From Tsukamurella sputi (GTDB lineage Bacteria; Actinomycetota; Actinomycetes; Mycobacteriales; Mycobacteriaceae), in the NCBI RefSeq assembly GCF_007858445.1, contig NZ_VIGV01000004.1, positions 496,001 through 560,000 on the forward strand: 64,000 bases of DNA, read 5' to 3'. This document shows positions 25,626-33,907 of this stretch, one piece after another (within the stretch, counting starts at the first letter, position 1; each line of letters opens with the position of its first letter). The position numbers and the translations under genes were made by a program. Below the pieces are notes generated by a model. The model saw only the letters and a program-made list of their open reading frames with translations, was not told the origin of the DNA and did no database searches.

Positions 25626-26602
25626 GGCGCCGGGCCGGTGGTGTCGCCGACGATGAGCTCGACATCCATCGCGACAGTCGGCAGTGGCGCACCGTCCTGC
25701 GCCGCGAGGAGGGCCTGCGCTGCGCGCCTGCCCATGTCGACGATCGGCTGGCGGATGGTGGTGAGAATGCGGTCGAAGCCGTCGATGCGGACACCGTCGA
25801 AGCCCACGACCGAGAGGTCCTCCGGGACGCGGAGCCCCCGGGACTGCGCCGCGCGGATCGCGCCCACCGCCAACAGGTCCGACTGTGCGATGACGGCGGT
25901 CGGCCGGCTCCTGTCCAGGAGTTCGGTGGTGGCGCGGAAGCCCTCGTCGATCGTGCTGTCGGTGCTCACGGCGATGGGGGAACCCGCGAACGCGGCCAGC
26001 GCGGCGCCGGTGCGGGCCTTCTCGACATCGCCGTGACGCAACCGCACGATGCCGACGGTGCGGTGCCCGAGCGACCTCAGGTGCTCGGTGAGGAGTGCCG
26101 TCGCGGAGCGGTTCTCGACGCCGACGCTGCCGATGTCGTCGACCTGGTTCCCCGCCGTGACGACGGGGATGGAACGCTTCGCCATCGCCGCGCGCAGTTG
26201 GGGGAGTGTGGGCGAGCAGCCCGCGGCGACGATGCCGTCGACGGGCAGCGTCCGCAGGCGCTCCTCCGGTACCGAGTCCGGGATGAGCAGCACCGACGTC
26301 GGGCTCGCCGCGAGCGCGGCCGAAACCCCGTCGAGGATGCCGATGATGACCGGATCGCGGAAGGCGCGGCCGGCCTCGTCGTCCACCTGGACGCCGATGA
26401 TGTCGGTGCGGCCGCTGCGCAGCGAGCGGGCCCGCGGGTCCGGTCCCTCGTAGCCGAGCTCGGCGGCGGCGGCGAGCACGCGGGCGCGGGTGGCGTCGCT
26501 GATCGGCTTGTCGACGCCGAAGGCGTGCGAGGCCGTCGACAGCGAGACGCCCGCCGCCTCGGCGACGTGCACCAGCGTTATCCGGTTTGACCCGCGTGTC
26601 AT
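25613..26602 (-). CDS. LacI-family transcriptional regulator
   Basis: A 329-residue LacI/GalR repressor. The N-terminal headpiece (ITLVHVAEAAGVSLSTASHAFGVDKPISDATRARVLAAAAELGYEGPDPRARSLRSGRT) contains the helix-turn-helix and hinge. The periplasmic-binding-like core follows (IIGVQVDDEAGRAFRDPVIIGILDGVSAAL, then TAVIAQSDLLAVGAIRAAQSRGLRVPEDLSVVGFDGVRI). A TAGGCT box lies eight bases before the ATG. A perfect LacI-type palindrome, TCGAAACGTTTCGA at 26628-26641, sits where the -35 region would be and just before the divergent MFS gene, so it probably represses both. The ligand, usually a sugar or nucleoside, is not evident. Confidence 0.9.
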   Translation of the reverse strand: MTRGSNRITLVHVAEAAGVSLSTASHAFGVDKPISDATRARVLAAAAELGYEGPDPRARSLRSGRTDIIGVQVDDEAGRAFRDPVIIGILDGVSAALAASPTSVLLIPDSVPEERLRTLPVDGIVAAGCSPTLPQLRAAMAKRSIPVVTAGNQVDDIGSVGVENRSATALLTEHLRSLGHRTVGIVRLRHGDVEKARTGAALAAFAGSPIAVSTDSTIDEGFRATTELLDRSRPTAVIAQSDLLAVGAIRAAQSRGLRVPEDLSVVGFDGVRIDGFDRILTTIRQPIVDMGRRAAQALLAAQDGAPLPTVAMDVELIVGDTTGPAPQAD

Positions 26603-26627
26603 GGGGACCTAGCCTAGCAAGGTCTAA

Positions 26628-26641
26628 TCGAAACGTTTCGA
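26628..26641. promoter_or_regulatory. LacI-family operator between lacI-type gene and MFS gene
   Basis: TCGAAACGTTTCGA is a perfect 14-bp palindrome with the central CG pair and AAACGTTT core typical of LacI-family sites. It lies 26 bases from the regulator ATG and 12 from the MFS start. Confidence 0.8.
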
Positions 26642-26652
26642 AGGGTTGATCG

Positions 26653-27873
26653 GTGAGCGTGGGTTTCCAGGACCAGAGGACGGAAGCGGCAGGGGGCTCG
26701 GTGCTCGCCTGGCGCAACGCCGTCGCGGTGATCTTCGCGCTCAGCGGTCTCACCTTCGCGAGCTACCTGGGCCGGCTTCCGCAGGTGCGAGACGACCTCG
26801 GTGCGAGCACGCTGCAGGTCAGCCTGCTCACGTTCGGGCTCGCCGTCGGGTCCGTCGTGGGCCTGGTCGGCTCAGGGGCGCTCGCCGCGCGGTACGGTGC
26901 GCGCCGCGTGATCGCCGTGACCCTGCCCGCGCTGGGCGTCACGATGATCGCCGCGGCTGCCGGGGCGCAGGCGGGGAACTACGCACTCACGCTGCTGCCG
27001 TTGGTGTTCGTCGGCCTCTCGCACGGTATCACCGACGTCTGCATGAACCTCTCCGGCGCCGAGAACGAGCGGGCTCTCGGTCGCACCGTGATGCCCGCCT
27101 TCCACGCGGCCTTCTCGCTGGGCACCGTCGCGGGCGCGCTCACCGCCGCCGCGGCGCAGGCGGCGCACGTACCCCTGCTGCCGCACCTGCTCGTGGTCAA
27201 CGGCGTGCTGCTGGTGGCGGGCTGGTTCGCGCTGCGGCACGTGCCCTTCCGGGCGCACGACGCCGACGACCACGCGCCCGTCTCCCGCCGCGAGCGGCTC
27301 GCGGTCTGGCGCGAGCCCCGGACGCTGCTCATCGGCCTGATGGTGCTGGGCATGGCGCTGACCGAGGGGAGCGCGAACGACTGGCTGGCGCTGGCGATGG
27401 TCGACGATCACGGCACGTCGAAGACGGTCGGCACGCTGACCTTCGCGGTCTTCGTGACTTTCATGACGATCGGCCGGTTCGCGGGCACCCGCGTGCTCGA
27501 CCGGTTCGGGCGGGTGCGCACTCTGCGTGCGTGCGGCGCGCTGGCATTCGTCGGCCTGTCGATGGTGATCTTCGGCCCGACCTGGCTCGCCTACGCGGGC
27601 GTCGCGCTGTGGGGTCTCGGCGCCTCCCTCGGCTTCCCGGTGGGCATGTCCGCGGCCGCCGACGAGCCGCGCATGGCGGCCGCACGTGTGTCGGTGGTCT
27701 CCACGATCGGCTACCTCTCCTTCCTCGCCGGGCCGCCGATCATCGGTGCTCTCGGTGAGTACGTGACACTGCTGTACGCGCTGATCCTCGTGCTCGTCGC
27801 CGTCGCCGTCACGGTGGTCGTGGCGCCCGCAGCGCGGGAGCCCGCGTCCGGCGGACCGTCGACCTCGGTCTAG
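26653..27873 (+). CDS. MFS transporter (YbjJ-like), target of the divergent LacI regulator
   Basis: A 406-residue protein with about 12 hydrophobic helices, starting after a short polar N-terminus (AWRNAVAVIFALSGLTFASYLGRLPQVRDDLG). It has GSGALAARYGARRVIAVTL in the motif-A position and VGLSHGITDVCMNLSGAENERALGRTVMPAFHAAFSLGT, a signature of the YbjJ-type MFS subfamily. The substrate is unknown, but control by a LacI repressor suggests a carbohydrate-like compound. The GTG start has AAGGG upstream. No catabolic enzyme is linked, so the inducer cannot be inferred from context. Confidence 0.85.
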   Translation: MSVGFQDQRTEAAGGSVLAWRNAVAVIFALSGLTFASYLGRLPQVRDDLGASTLQVSLLTFGLAVGSVVGLVGSGALAARYGARRVIAVTLPALGVTMIAAAAGAQAGNYALTLLPLVFVGLSHGITDVCMNLSGAENERALGRTVMPAFHAAFSLGTVAGALTAAAAQAAHVPLLPHLLVVNGVLLVAGWFALRHVPFRAHDADDHAPVSRRERLAVWREPRTLLIGLMVLGMALTEGSANDWLALAMVDDHGTSKTVGTLTFAVFVTFMTIGRFAGTRVLDRFGRVRTLRACGALAFVGLSMVIFGPTWLAYAGVALWGLGASLGFPVGMSAAADEPRMAAARVSVVSTIGYLSFLAGPPIIGALGEYVTLLYALILVLVAVAVTVVVAPAAREPASGGPSTSV

Positions 27874-27912
27874 CGCGAGGAATCCCGGTTCCGCCCGGCC
27901 GGCGAGGCGGCT

Positions 27913-27974
27913 CTCCCTAGCGGGACGGCTTCATCAGGGCCGGTGTTCCCTCCCTGGCCAGTACAGCTAGGGAG
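27913..27974. terminator. Inverted repeats between convergent genes
   Basis: CTCCCTAGC (27913-27921) is the exact complement of GCTAGGGAG (27966-27974). A second copy, CTCCCTGGC (27950-27958), can form a tighter hairpin with the same right arm using one G-U pair. These lie between the MFS and CPBP genes, which converge. The following GAGCGAAGCGAGCGAGC tract is a simple repeat. Function is inferred as a bidirectional terminator. Confidence 0.4.
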
Positions 27975-28004
27975 CGCCACGAGCGAAGCGAGCGAGCGGC
28001 GCGG

Positions 28005-28769
28005 TCAGCGCAGGAGCTGCCAGGCGAAGGCGGCGGCCAGCGCGCCGGCGCCGTTGAGGCACCAGTGCAGGGCGATGGGGGCGATGAGGGAGCCGCTACG
28101 GGAGCGGAGCCAGGTGAACACCCAGCCGGCGAAGGCGGTCGCGATCACCGCGCCGGCGATGCCGAGGAACTGCGCCAGCGGTCCCGCGCCGAGGATCTTC
28201 GTCAGACCGGCGTTGCCGCTGGTCAGCCCCAGCGACGAGGCGATGTGCCAGAAGCCGAAGAGGAGGGAGCCGGTGACCACGACCCAGCGGAAGTGCATCG
28301 CCCGCGACAGCGTGCCGTGCAGTGCTCCGCGGAAGGCCAGCTCCTCGGGGATCACCGTCTGCAGCGGGATGATCACCATCGATGCGATGATCGCGGTCGA
28401 GAAGGTGGCGTAGCGGTCGTTGAGGAACAGGCCGCGGGTGACCGGGAGCAGGGCGCCGACCACGATCACCGTCGCCACCACGAACACCGCGGCGGCCGCG
28501 TACTTCGCCCCCGAGCGCCAGTGCGCGCGGCCCAGGCCCAGCTCGTGCCAGTCCAGGCCGCGGTGCCGGGCGATGCCGATCAGCAGGACCGCGGACACCG
28601 GGACGGCGAGCAGAGCCGCCCAGCTGCTGGTGAAGTGCGCGATCAGGTTCGTCGCCACGAGGACCGCGACCACCACGCCCACGTCGACGATCGCGCGCGC
28701 CCCGGACACCGCCGAGCGCAGGGCGGAGTGATCGGGGGCGGTCGTCTGGGCTGTGGTCACCCGCTCCAT
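28005..28769 (-). CDS. CPBP-family intramembrane protease (Abi/CAAX-like)
   Basis: A 254-residue membrane protein with about eight helices. It carries the CPBP (Rce1-like) catalytic motifs: EELAFRGALHG (EExxxR), FGFWHIASSLGL (second His motif) and the C-terminal LIAPIALHWCLNGAGAL. In bacteria these metal-independent glutamate proteases process peptides or anchor regulatory proteins. The ATG at 28767-28769 is chosen over a TTG 27 bases upstream; neither has a strong ribosome site. It is divergent from the PimE-like gene. No bacteriocin gene is visible nearby, so a self-immunity role is unsupported. Confidence 0.78.
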   Translation of the reverse strand: MERVTTAQTTAPDHSALRSAVSGARAIVDVGVVVAVLVATNLIAHFTSSWAALLAVPVSAVLLIGIARHRGLDWHELGLGRAHWRSGAKYAAAAVFVVATVIVVGALLPVTRGLFLNDRYATFSTAIIASMVIIPLQTVIPEELAFRGALHGTLSRAMHFRWVVVTGSLLFGFWHIASSLGLTSGNAGLTKILGAGPLAQFLGIAGAVIATAFAGWVFTWLRSRSGSLIAPIALHWCLNGAGALAAAFAWQLLR

Positions 28770-28826
28770 GGTCCAGACACGCGGCGGTTCGCGCAATGAG
28801 TGTGACCATCGCTAAGGTGTCCACCC

Positions 28827-30137
28827 GTGACCCAGGACCGCAGTACGTCGCCCGACGGCGGTCTCGCGAGCGGCCTCCGGCGCGCCGCGCTTCCCCTCTT
28901 CCTCGTGGCCATCGGCGCCCGGATCGTGTGGATCCTCGCCGGTCAGCACAACTTCAACTTCGTCGACCTGCGGGTCTACTACGAGGCGGCGCAGCGGGTG
29001 ACCGCGGACGGCGGGCTCTACGACTTCGCCCTCCGCGACTACACGCCCCAGCAGCCACTGCCCTTCACGTACCCGCCCTTCGCGGCGCTGTTCTTCTACC
29101 CGCTGAAGTTCCTGCCCTTCCCGGTGGTGGCCGTCGGCTGGGTGGCGCTCACCGCAGGCCTGTTTTTCCTGGTCATCCGCATGTGCCTGGCGATCCTGGC
29201 CGCGGGGCGCGGCGCACCGTCGCGCCTGGCCGACGTGCCGCGCGAGCTCCCCCTGATCTGGACGGCCGCCGCGTTGTGGATCGACCCCGTGCGCACCAAC
29301 CTCGACTACGGGCAGATCAACGTGGTCCTCATGACCTTCGGTGTCTGGGCCGCCTACCTCGTCGCTCGCGCCGCCCCGTCACCGTCCCTCGCTCTGAAGC
29401 CCGAGAAGGTCGACGGTGCCTCCGGGTTCCTCATCGGCATCGCCGCCGGGATCAAGCTGACCCCCGCGGTGGGCGGGCTGTTCCTGCTCGCCCGCGGTCG
29501 GGTGTGGGCCGCCGTCTTCTCCGCCGTGACCTTCGCCGCCACCGTCGGCGTGAGCTATCTCATCCTGCCGTCGGAGACGCGCCGCTACTTCACGGTGCTG
29601 CTCGGCGACACCGGGCCCATCGGTGATCCCGCCAAGCCCGACAACCAGGCGCTGCGCGGCGCCGTCTCGCGGTTCGCCGGGCACGACGTGGGCACCGGCC
29701 CGGCGTGGATCATCGCGGTCGCGGTGGCCGCCGTGCTCCTGTTCGCGGCCTGGTGGGTCGTGCGCCGCGGCGACGCCCTCATCGCCCTCGTCCTGGTGCA
29801 GTTCCTGGGCCTGCTGGCCTCGCCCATCTCCTGGATCCATCACTTCGTGTGGATCGTGCCGCTGCTGATCTGGGTGGTGCACGGCCCGCTCGGGCGCGGC
29901 GGCGGCGCTGACTACTGCAGCCCCGGCGCCGCGTACACGCCCTGGTCCACCGCAGCGGCGCTGGTCGTCGCCGTCTTCGGCTACATCGGGGTGCACTTCC
30001 TGCGCAAGGGACTCGCCGCGATCGGGATCGAGGACGGCGTCTTCTGGGCTCTGCTCATGGCGCCCGGCGTGCTCGCGGCGGCCGTTCTGGTCGCGCTGAT
30101 CCTCGCGCAGCGGCGACGGCTGGACGCACTAGTCTGA
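28827..30137 (+). CDS. pimE: GT87 polyprenol-phosphate-mannose mannosyltransferase, PimE-like
   Basis: A 436-residue polytopic GT-C glycosyltransferase, close to the length of mycobacterial PimE. The first loop after TM1 has NFVDLRVYYEAAQRV, where Asp47 corresponds to the essential Asp of PimE, followed by LPFTYPPFAALFFYPL and the helix-rich core (GIKLTPAVGGLFLLARGR, SWIHHFVWIVPLLIWVVHG). It would add alpha-1,2-mannose from polyprenyl-phosphomannose to phosphatidylinositol mannosides in the cell envelope. The typA/lpqW neighbourhood matches M. tuberculosis, where pimE (Rv1159) lies near Rv1165/Rv1166. A TAAGGT box is eight bases before the GTG. Another GT87 mannosyltransferase role cannot be excluded. 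Confidence 0.72.
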   Translation: MTQDRSTSPDGGLASGLRRAALPLFLVAIGARIVWILAGQHNFNFVDLRVYYEAAQRVTADGGLYDFALRDYTPQQPLPFTYPPFAALFFYPLKFLPFPVVAVGWVALTAGLFFLVIRMCLAILAAGRGAPSRLADVPRELPLIWTAAALWIDPVRTNLDYGQINVVLMTFGVWAAYLVARAAPSPSLALKPEKVDGASGFLIGIAAGIKLTPAVGGLFLLARGRVWAAVFSAVTFAATVGVSYLILPSETRRYFTVLLGDTGPIGDPAKPDNQALRGAVSRFAGHDVGTGPAWIIAVAVAAVLLFAAWWVVRRGDALIALVLVQFLGLLASPISWIHHFVWIVPLLIWVVHGPLGRGGGADYCSPGAAYTPWSTAAALVVAVFGYIGVHFLRKGLAAIGIEDGVFWALLMAPGVLAAAVLVALILAQRRRLDALV

Positions 30138-30141
30138 GCGG

Positions 30142-31206
30142 ATGACCAACCTCGGCCGGTTCGGCCTTGCGATCCTGACGGCGGCGACCTTCGCGACCAG
30201 CGCGTGCGCGACGAGCACGGCACCGTCGACGGAGAGCGGCGCACCGTCGGCCACCGGCACCGTGACCCTGGTGACCCACTCGAGCTTCCACCTGCCCGCA
30301 GCAGTGCTCGCCGACTTCACCAAGCAGACGGGCCTGGCGATCAAGACCGTCGAGCTCGGCGACGGCGGCGAGCTCGCCACCAAGCTGTCGCTGACCCCGG
30401 GCAACCCGCCCGGCGACGTCGCCTTCGGCGTGGACAACACCTATGCGGCACGGCCCGTCCGGGCCGGTGTCTTCGACGAGTACGTCTCGCCCGCCGCCGC
30501 GAACGGCGCGCAGGACTACGCGATCGCCGGCATGAAGCAGCTCACCGCGGTCGACTTTGGCGACGTCTGCGTGAACATCGACACCCGCTACTTCCGCGAC
30601 AAGAACCTGCCCGAGCCCGCCACCTACCAGGACCTGGCGAAGCCCGAGTACCGCGGCCTGACCGTGGTGCAGAACCCCGAGACGGCCTCGCCGGGCATGG
30701 CCTTCCTCGCCGGCACCATCGCGACCCTTGGCGAGGGCTGGCAGGACTACTGGCGCTCGCTGCGCGCCAACGACGTCGCCGTGACCCCGAACTGGTCGAC
30801 GGCGTACTCCACCGACTTCTCCGGCTCGTCGGGCAAGGGGCCGAAGCCGATCGTCGTCTCCTACGCGAGCTCGCCCGCCGCGGAGGTGGGCAAGGACGGC
30901 TCCGCGCCCCCGACCAAGGCGCTGCTCGACACCTGCTTCCGCCAGGTCGAGTACGCGGGCGTGCTGCGCGGCACCAAGAACCCCGACGGCGCCCGCAAGC
31001 TCATCGACTTCCTGCTGACCCCCGCGGTGCAGGCCACGATCCCCGACGAGATGTACGTCTACCCGGTCACCCGCGGCGTCGCCCTGCCCGAGGCCTGGGC
31101 GAGGTACGCGCCCGTCCCGCCGAAGGCCGCCACCCTGCCCGCCGACCGCCTCGCCGACGAGCGCGACGGCTGGGTGCGCACGTGGCGCCAGCTGATGGGG
31201 CGGTGA
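30142..31206 (+). CDS. thiB: Thiamine-type ABC transporter substrate-binding lipoprotein
   Basis: A 354-residue solute-binding protein of the ThiB/iron family. It has a signal peptide (FGLAILTAATFATSAC) with a lipid-anchor Cys22, then TVTLVTHSSFHLPAAVLADFTKQTGLAIKTVELGDGGELATKLSLT, matching the ThiB start VTHxSF. A conserved VDFGDVCVNIDTRYF and FLLTPAVQATIPDEMYVYPV follow. With the two-domain permease and ATPase downstream it forms a thiamine (TPP) importer. TAGTCT at 30130-30135 is six bases before the ATG, so the mRNA seems leaderless. Only four bases separate it from the upstream gene, so there is no room for a TPP riboswitch. Confidence 0.82.
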   Translation: MTNLGRFGLAILTAATFATSACATSTAPSTESGAPSATGTVTLVTHSSFHLPAAVLADFTKQTGLAIKTVELGDGGELATKLSLTPGNPPGDVAFGVDNTYAARPVRAGVFDEYVSPAAANGAQDYAIAGMKQLTAVDFGDVCVNIDTRYFRDKNLPEPATYQDLAKPEYRGLTVVQNPETASPGMAFLAGTIATLGEGWQDYWRSLRANDVAVTPNWSTAYSTDFSGSSGKGPKPIVVSYASSPAAEVGKDGSAPPTKALLDTCFRQVEYAGVLRGTKNPDGARKLIDFLLTPAVQATIPDEMYVYPVTRGVALPEAWARYAPVPPKAATLPADRLADERDGWVRTWRQLMGR

Positions 31207-32840
31207 CCCCTCTGTCGTTGCGGGGCGCCGTGCCGCCATCCTCGCGCGGGCGGCTCCTGCTGCTGGCCGCTCCGCTGCTGTTCGTCGCGGTCTTCTTCCT
31301 GTGGCCCGTCGCCGCGATCGTCGTGCGGGGGCTCTCCTCCGACGGTGTCGGGTTGTGGGAGGGCTTCACGGGCGCCGGAGGGCTCGGCCTGGTCTGGTTC
31401 ACGCTCTGGCAGGCGGCGGCGTCGACGCTGCTCACCGTGGTCCTCGGCCTCCCGCTCGCGTGGCTCACCGCGCGGGTGCGGTTCCGCGGGCAGTGGCTCG
31501 TCCGGGTGGTGGCGACGGTGCCCTTCGTACTCCCCACCGTCGTGGTCGGCGTCGCCTTCCGGACCCTCTTCGCGCCGGGCGGGAGCCTCGGCTTCCTCGG
31601 TCTGTCGGAGACGGTGTGGGCCGTGCTCCTGGCCCACGCCTACTTCAACGTCTCCGTCGTCGCGCGGATCGTCGGCGGGGTGTGGTCGGCCGTGGACCCG
31701 CGCGCCGAGCAGGCGGCCCGCACGCTCGGTGCCGGACCCGCGCGCGCCTTCCTGACCACGACGGCGCCGGCGCTGCTGCCCGCGATCGCGTCCGCGGCGT
31801 CCGTGGTCTTCCTGTTCTGCGCGACCAGCTTCGGCATCGTGCTCGTGGTCGGCGGCACGCGGCTGCGGACGCTCGAGACCGCCGTCTACCAGGAGGTCGT
31901 CGGCGCCTTCGACCTGCGCACCGCGGCGCTGCTGGCGCTGGTGCAGATCCTCATCGTCGTGGCGTCCGTCGCGCTGAGCGGGGCGCTGCGCGTCCGGGTC
32001 TCGCGGCCCTCCTCCGCCGCGCGGCCGCAGCCCCCGCCCCCCGCCGGGTGGACCCGGATCGCGGTGCTCGCGGGCGTGCCCGTGACGGTGGTGCTGCTGC
32101 TCTTCCCGCTGGCCGCGCTGGTGCTGCGGTCGCTGCATCCCGACGCGTCGGGGGCGCTGAGCCTCGACGCGTACCGCCGGCTCACCACCGACTTCGGCGG
32201 CGTGGTCCCGGCGAAGGCACTCGTCATGTCGCTGGTCACCGCAGCGCAGGCGGGTGGCATCGCCCTGCTGGTGGGCGGGCTGGCCGCGGTCGCGATCGCC
32301 CGCTCGCGCGGCCTGCTCAGCCGGTTCGCCGATGCCGTCGTGATGCTGCCCCTCGGGGTCAGCGCGGTGACTCTCGGCTTCGGCTACCTGCTCGCGCTGC
32401 AGTCCCTGCCCGCCGTCCGCGAATCCGCGGTCGTGCTGCCCTTCGTGCAGGCCCTCGTCGCGCTGCCGCTCGTGGTGCGGGTGCTGGTGCCCGCGCTCGG
32501 CGCCGTCGACCCGCGGCAACGGCAGGCCGCCGCCGTCCTCGGGGCGTCGCCGATCCGCGTCTTCACCTCTGTCGACCTGCCGGTGATCAGCCGGTCGGTG
32601 GCCGTGGCCGCGGGCTTCGCGTACGTCGTTACGCTGGGAGAGTTCGGTGCGGCGAGTTTTCTGGTGCGCCCCGAGCAGATGACGTTGCCGGTCCTGATCG
32701 GCCGGATCGCGGGGCGCCCGGGCTGGGACAGTGCGGCATTGGCGGCGTCGTGCTCGGTGCTGCTCATCGTCGCGACGGTGCTGGTGATCGGCGCCGTGGA
32801 GGCGCTGCGCCGCGACGACATCGGGAGGGCCGAGTTCTGA
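31203..32840 (+). CDS. thiP: Thiamine-type ABC transporter permease (fused double domain)
   Basis: A 545-residue permease with two binding-protein-dependent inner-membrane domains in tandem. Each has the EAA loop: VDPRAEQAARTLGAGPARAFLTTTAPALLPAIASA in the first half and VDPRQRQAAAVLGASPIRVFTSVDLPVISRSVAVAAGFAYVVTLGEFGAASFLV in the second. This fused form is typical of ThiP and FbpB. The GTG at 31203 overlaps the thiB stop (GTGA). A far longer open frame upstream is a shadow of thiB. It forms the transmembrane channel of the importer with ThiB and ThiQ. Confidence 0.85.
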   Translation: MTPLSLRGAVPPSSRGRLLLLAAPLLFVAVFFLWPVAAIVVRGLSSDGVGLWEGFTGAGGLGLVWFTLWQAAASTLLTVVLGLPLAWLTARVRFRGQWLVRVVATVPFVLPTVVVGVAFRTLFAPGGSLGFLGLSETVWAVLLAHAYFNVSVVARIVGGVWSAVDPRAEQAARTLGAGPARAFLTTTAPALLPAIASAASVVFLFCATSFGIVLVVGGTRLRTLETAVYQEVVGAFDLRTAALLALVQILIVVASVALSGALRVRVSRPSSAARPQPPPPAGWTRIAVLAGVPVTVVLLLFPLAALVLRSLHPDASGALSLDAYRRLTTDFGGVVPAKALVMSLVTAAQAGGIALLVGGLAAVAIARSRGLLSRFADAVVMLPLGVSAVTLGFGYLLALQSLPAVRESAVVLPFVQALVALPLVVRVLVPALGAVDPRQRQAAAVLGASPIRVFTSVDLPVISRSVAVAAGFAYVVTLGEFGAASFLVRPEQMTLPVLIGRIAGRPGWDSAALAASCSVLLIVATVLVIGAVEALRRDDIGRAEF

Positions 32841-32874
32841 TGCGAGAACGTCACGTCGGGGGAGGGGAGTCGCG

Positions 32875-33903
32875 GTGCTGACCATCGACCGGGTCTCGGT
32901 GCGCTACGGCGACCGGACGGCCGTGCGGGACGTCTCGCTCACCGTCGGTCAGGCGGACGGGACGGACCGCGCCGACGCCGTGACCGCGATGCTGGGCCCG
33001 TCGGGCTGCGGCAAGTCGACTCTCCTGCGCGCCGTCGCGGGCCTCGAACCGCTCGCCGGGGGACGGATCCTGTGGGACGGCGAGGACCTCGCGCACGTCC
33101 CCACGCACCGCCGCGGCTTCGGCATGGTCTTCCAGGACGGCCAGCTCTTCGGCCACCGCGACGTCGCGGGGAACATCCGGTACGGACTGCAACGCCACCA
33201 CTGGCCGCGGGCCGAGGCGAACGCCCGGGTCGAGGAGCTGCTCGAGCTGGTGGGGCTGCCGGGGATGGCCGCGCGGCCCGTCGGCGAACTGTCCGGCGGC
33301 CAGCAGCAGCGCGTCGCCCTCGCCCGCGCCCTCGCGCCCAAGCCGCGGCTCCTGCTGCTCGACGAGCCGCTCTCGGCCCTGGACCGCCAGCTCCGCGATC
33401 GCCTTGTCGGCGACCTGCGGCGCATCCTGCGCGAGACCGCCACGCCCGCGCTCATCGTGACCCACGACCACGACGAGGCGGTCGAGCTCGCCGACACCGT
33501 CGCCGTGCTGGACGCCGGAGAGCTGGCCCAGGTGGACCGGCCCGCGCGCCTGTGGCGGCGCCCGCGCACGCCCGACGTCGCGCGCTTCCTCGGCTACTCC
33601 GTGCTGCTCGACGCCCAGGTCAAGGGCCTGCAGGCGACCTCCGCGCTCGGCCAGGTTCTCGTCGACTGCCCCGACGGCCGCTTCCAGCTGGGGCTGCGCC
33701 CCGGATCCGTCGTGATCCAGGCGCACGGGGTGCCGGCCCGCGTCACCGGCTCGGTCCCCACGGCCGACGGGGTGCGGATCACCGCCGCCGTCGACACCGA
33801 CGACGGCGAGCTCCTCGTGGACGCCCTCGGGGACACGCCGCCGGCCGACGGCGAGATCGTGCGCGTCGCGCTCAACCCGCGCCGCGTCGCCGTGATCGGA
33901 TGA
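32875..33903 (+). CDS. thiQ: Thiamine-type ABC transporter ATPase
   Basis: A 342-residue ATPase with Walker A (MLGPSGCGKSTLLRAVAGLEPL), Q-loop (FGMVFQDGQLFGHRDVAGNIRYGL), signature LSGGQQQRVALARALA, Walker B (RLLLLDEPLSALD) and switch His (LIVTHDHDEAVELAD). The C-terminal ~110 residues form a TOBE-like beta domain (DGRFQLGLRPGSVVIQAHGVPARVTG), longer than enterobacterial ThiQ and more like FbpC. A GGGGGAGGGG tract precedes the GTG start. It completes thiBPQ; the GMC oxidase gene starts four bases after its stop and is likely co-transcribed. Confidence 0.87.
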   Translation: MLTIDRVSVRYGDRTAVRDVSLTVGQADGTDRADAVTAMLGPSGCGKSTLLRAVAGLEPLAGGRILWDGEDLAHVPTHRRGFGMVFQDGQLFGHRDVAGNIRYGLQRHHWPRAEANARVEELLELVGLPGMAARPVGELSGGQQQRVALARALAPKPRLLLLDEPLSALDRQLRDRLVGDLRRILRETATPALIVTHDHDEAVELADTVAVLDAGELAQVDRPARLWRRPRTPDVARFLGYSVLLDAQVKGLQATSALGQVLVDCPDGRFQLGLRPGSVVIQAHGVPARVTGSVPTADGVRITAAVDTDDGELLVDALGDTPPADGEIVRVALNPRRVAVIG

Positions 33904-33907
33904 TCCC

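Noticed and set aside
27980-28002. GAGCGAAGCGAGCGAGC tract as a mobile-element end or CRISPR-like repeat
   Set aside because: It is a single short run of GAGC-type units without spacing regularity or flanking duplication.
30100-30142. TPP riboswitch upstream of thiB
   Set aside because: There are only four bases between pimE and thiB, and no conserved TPP aptamer segments are seen in the preceding sequence.
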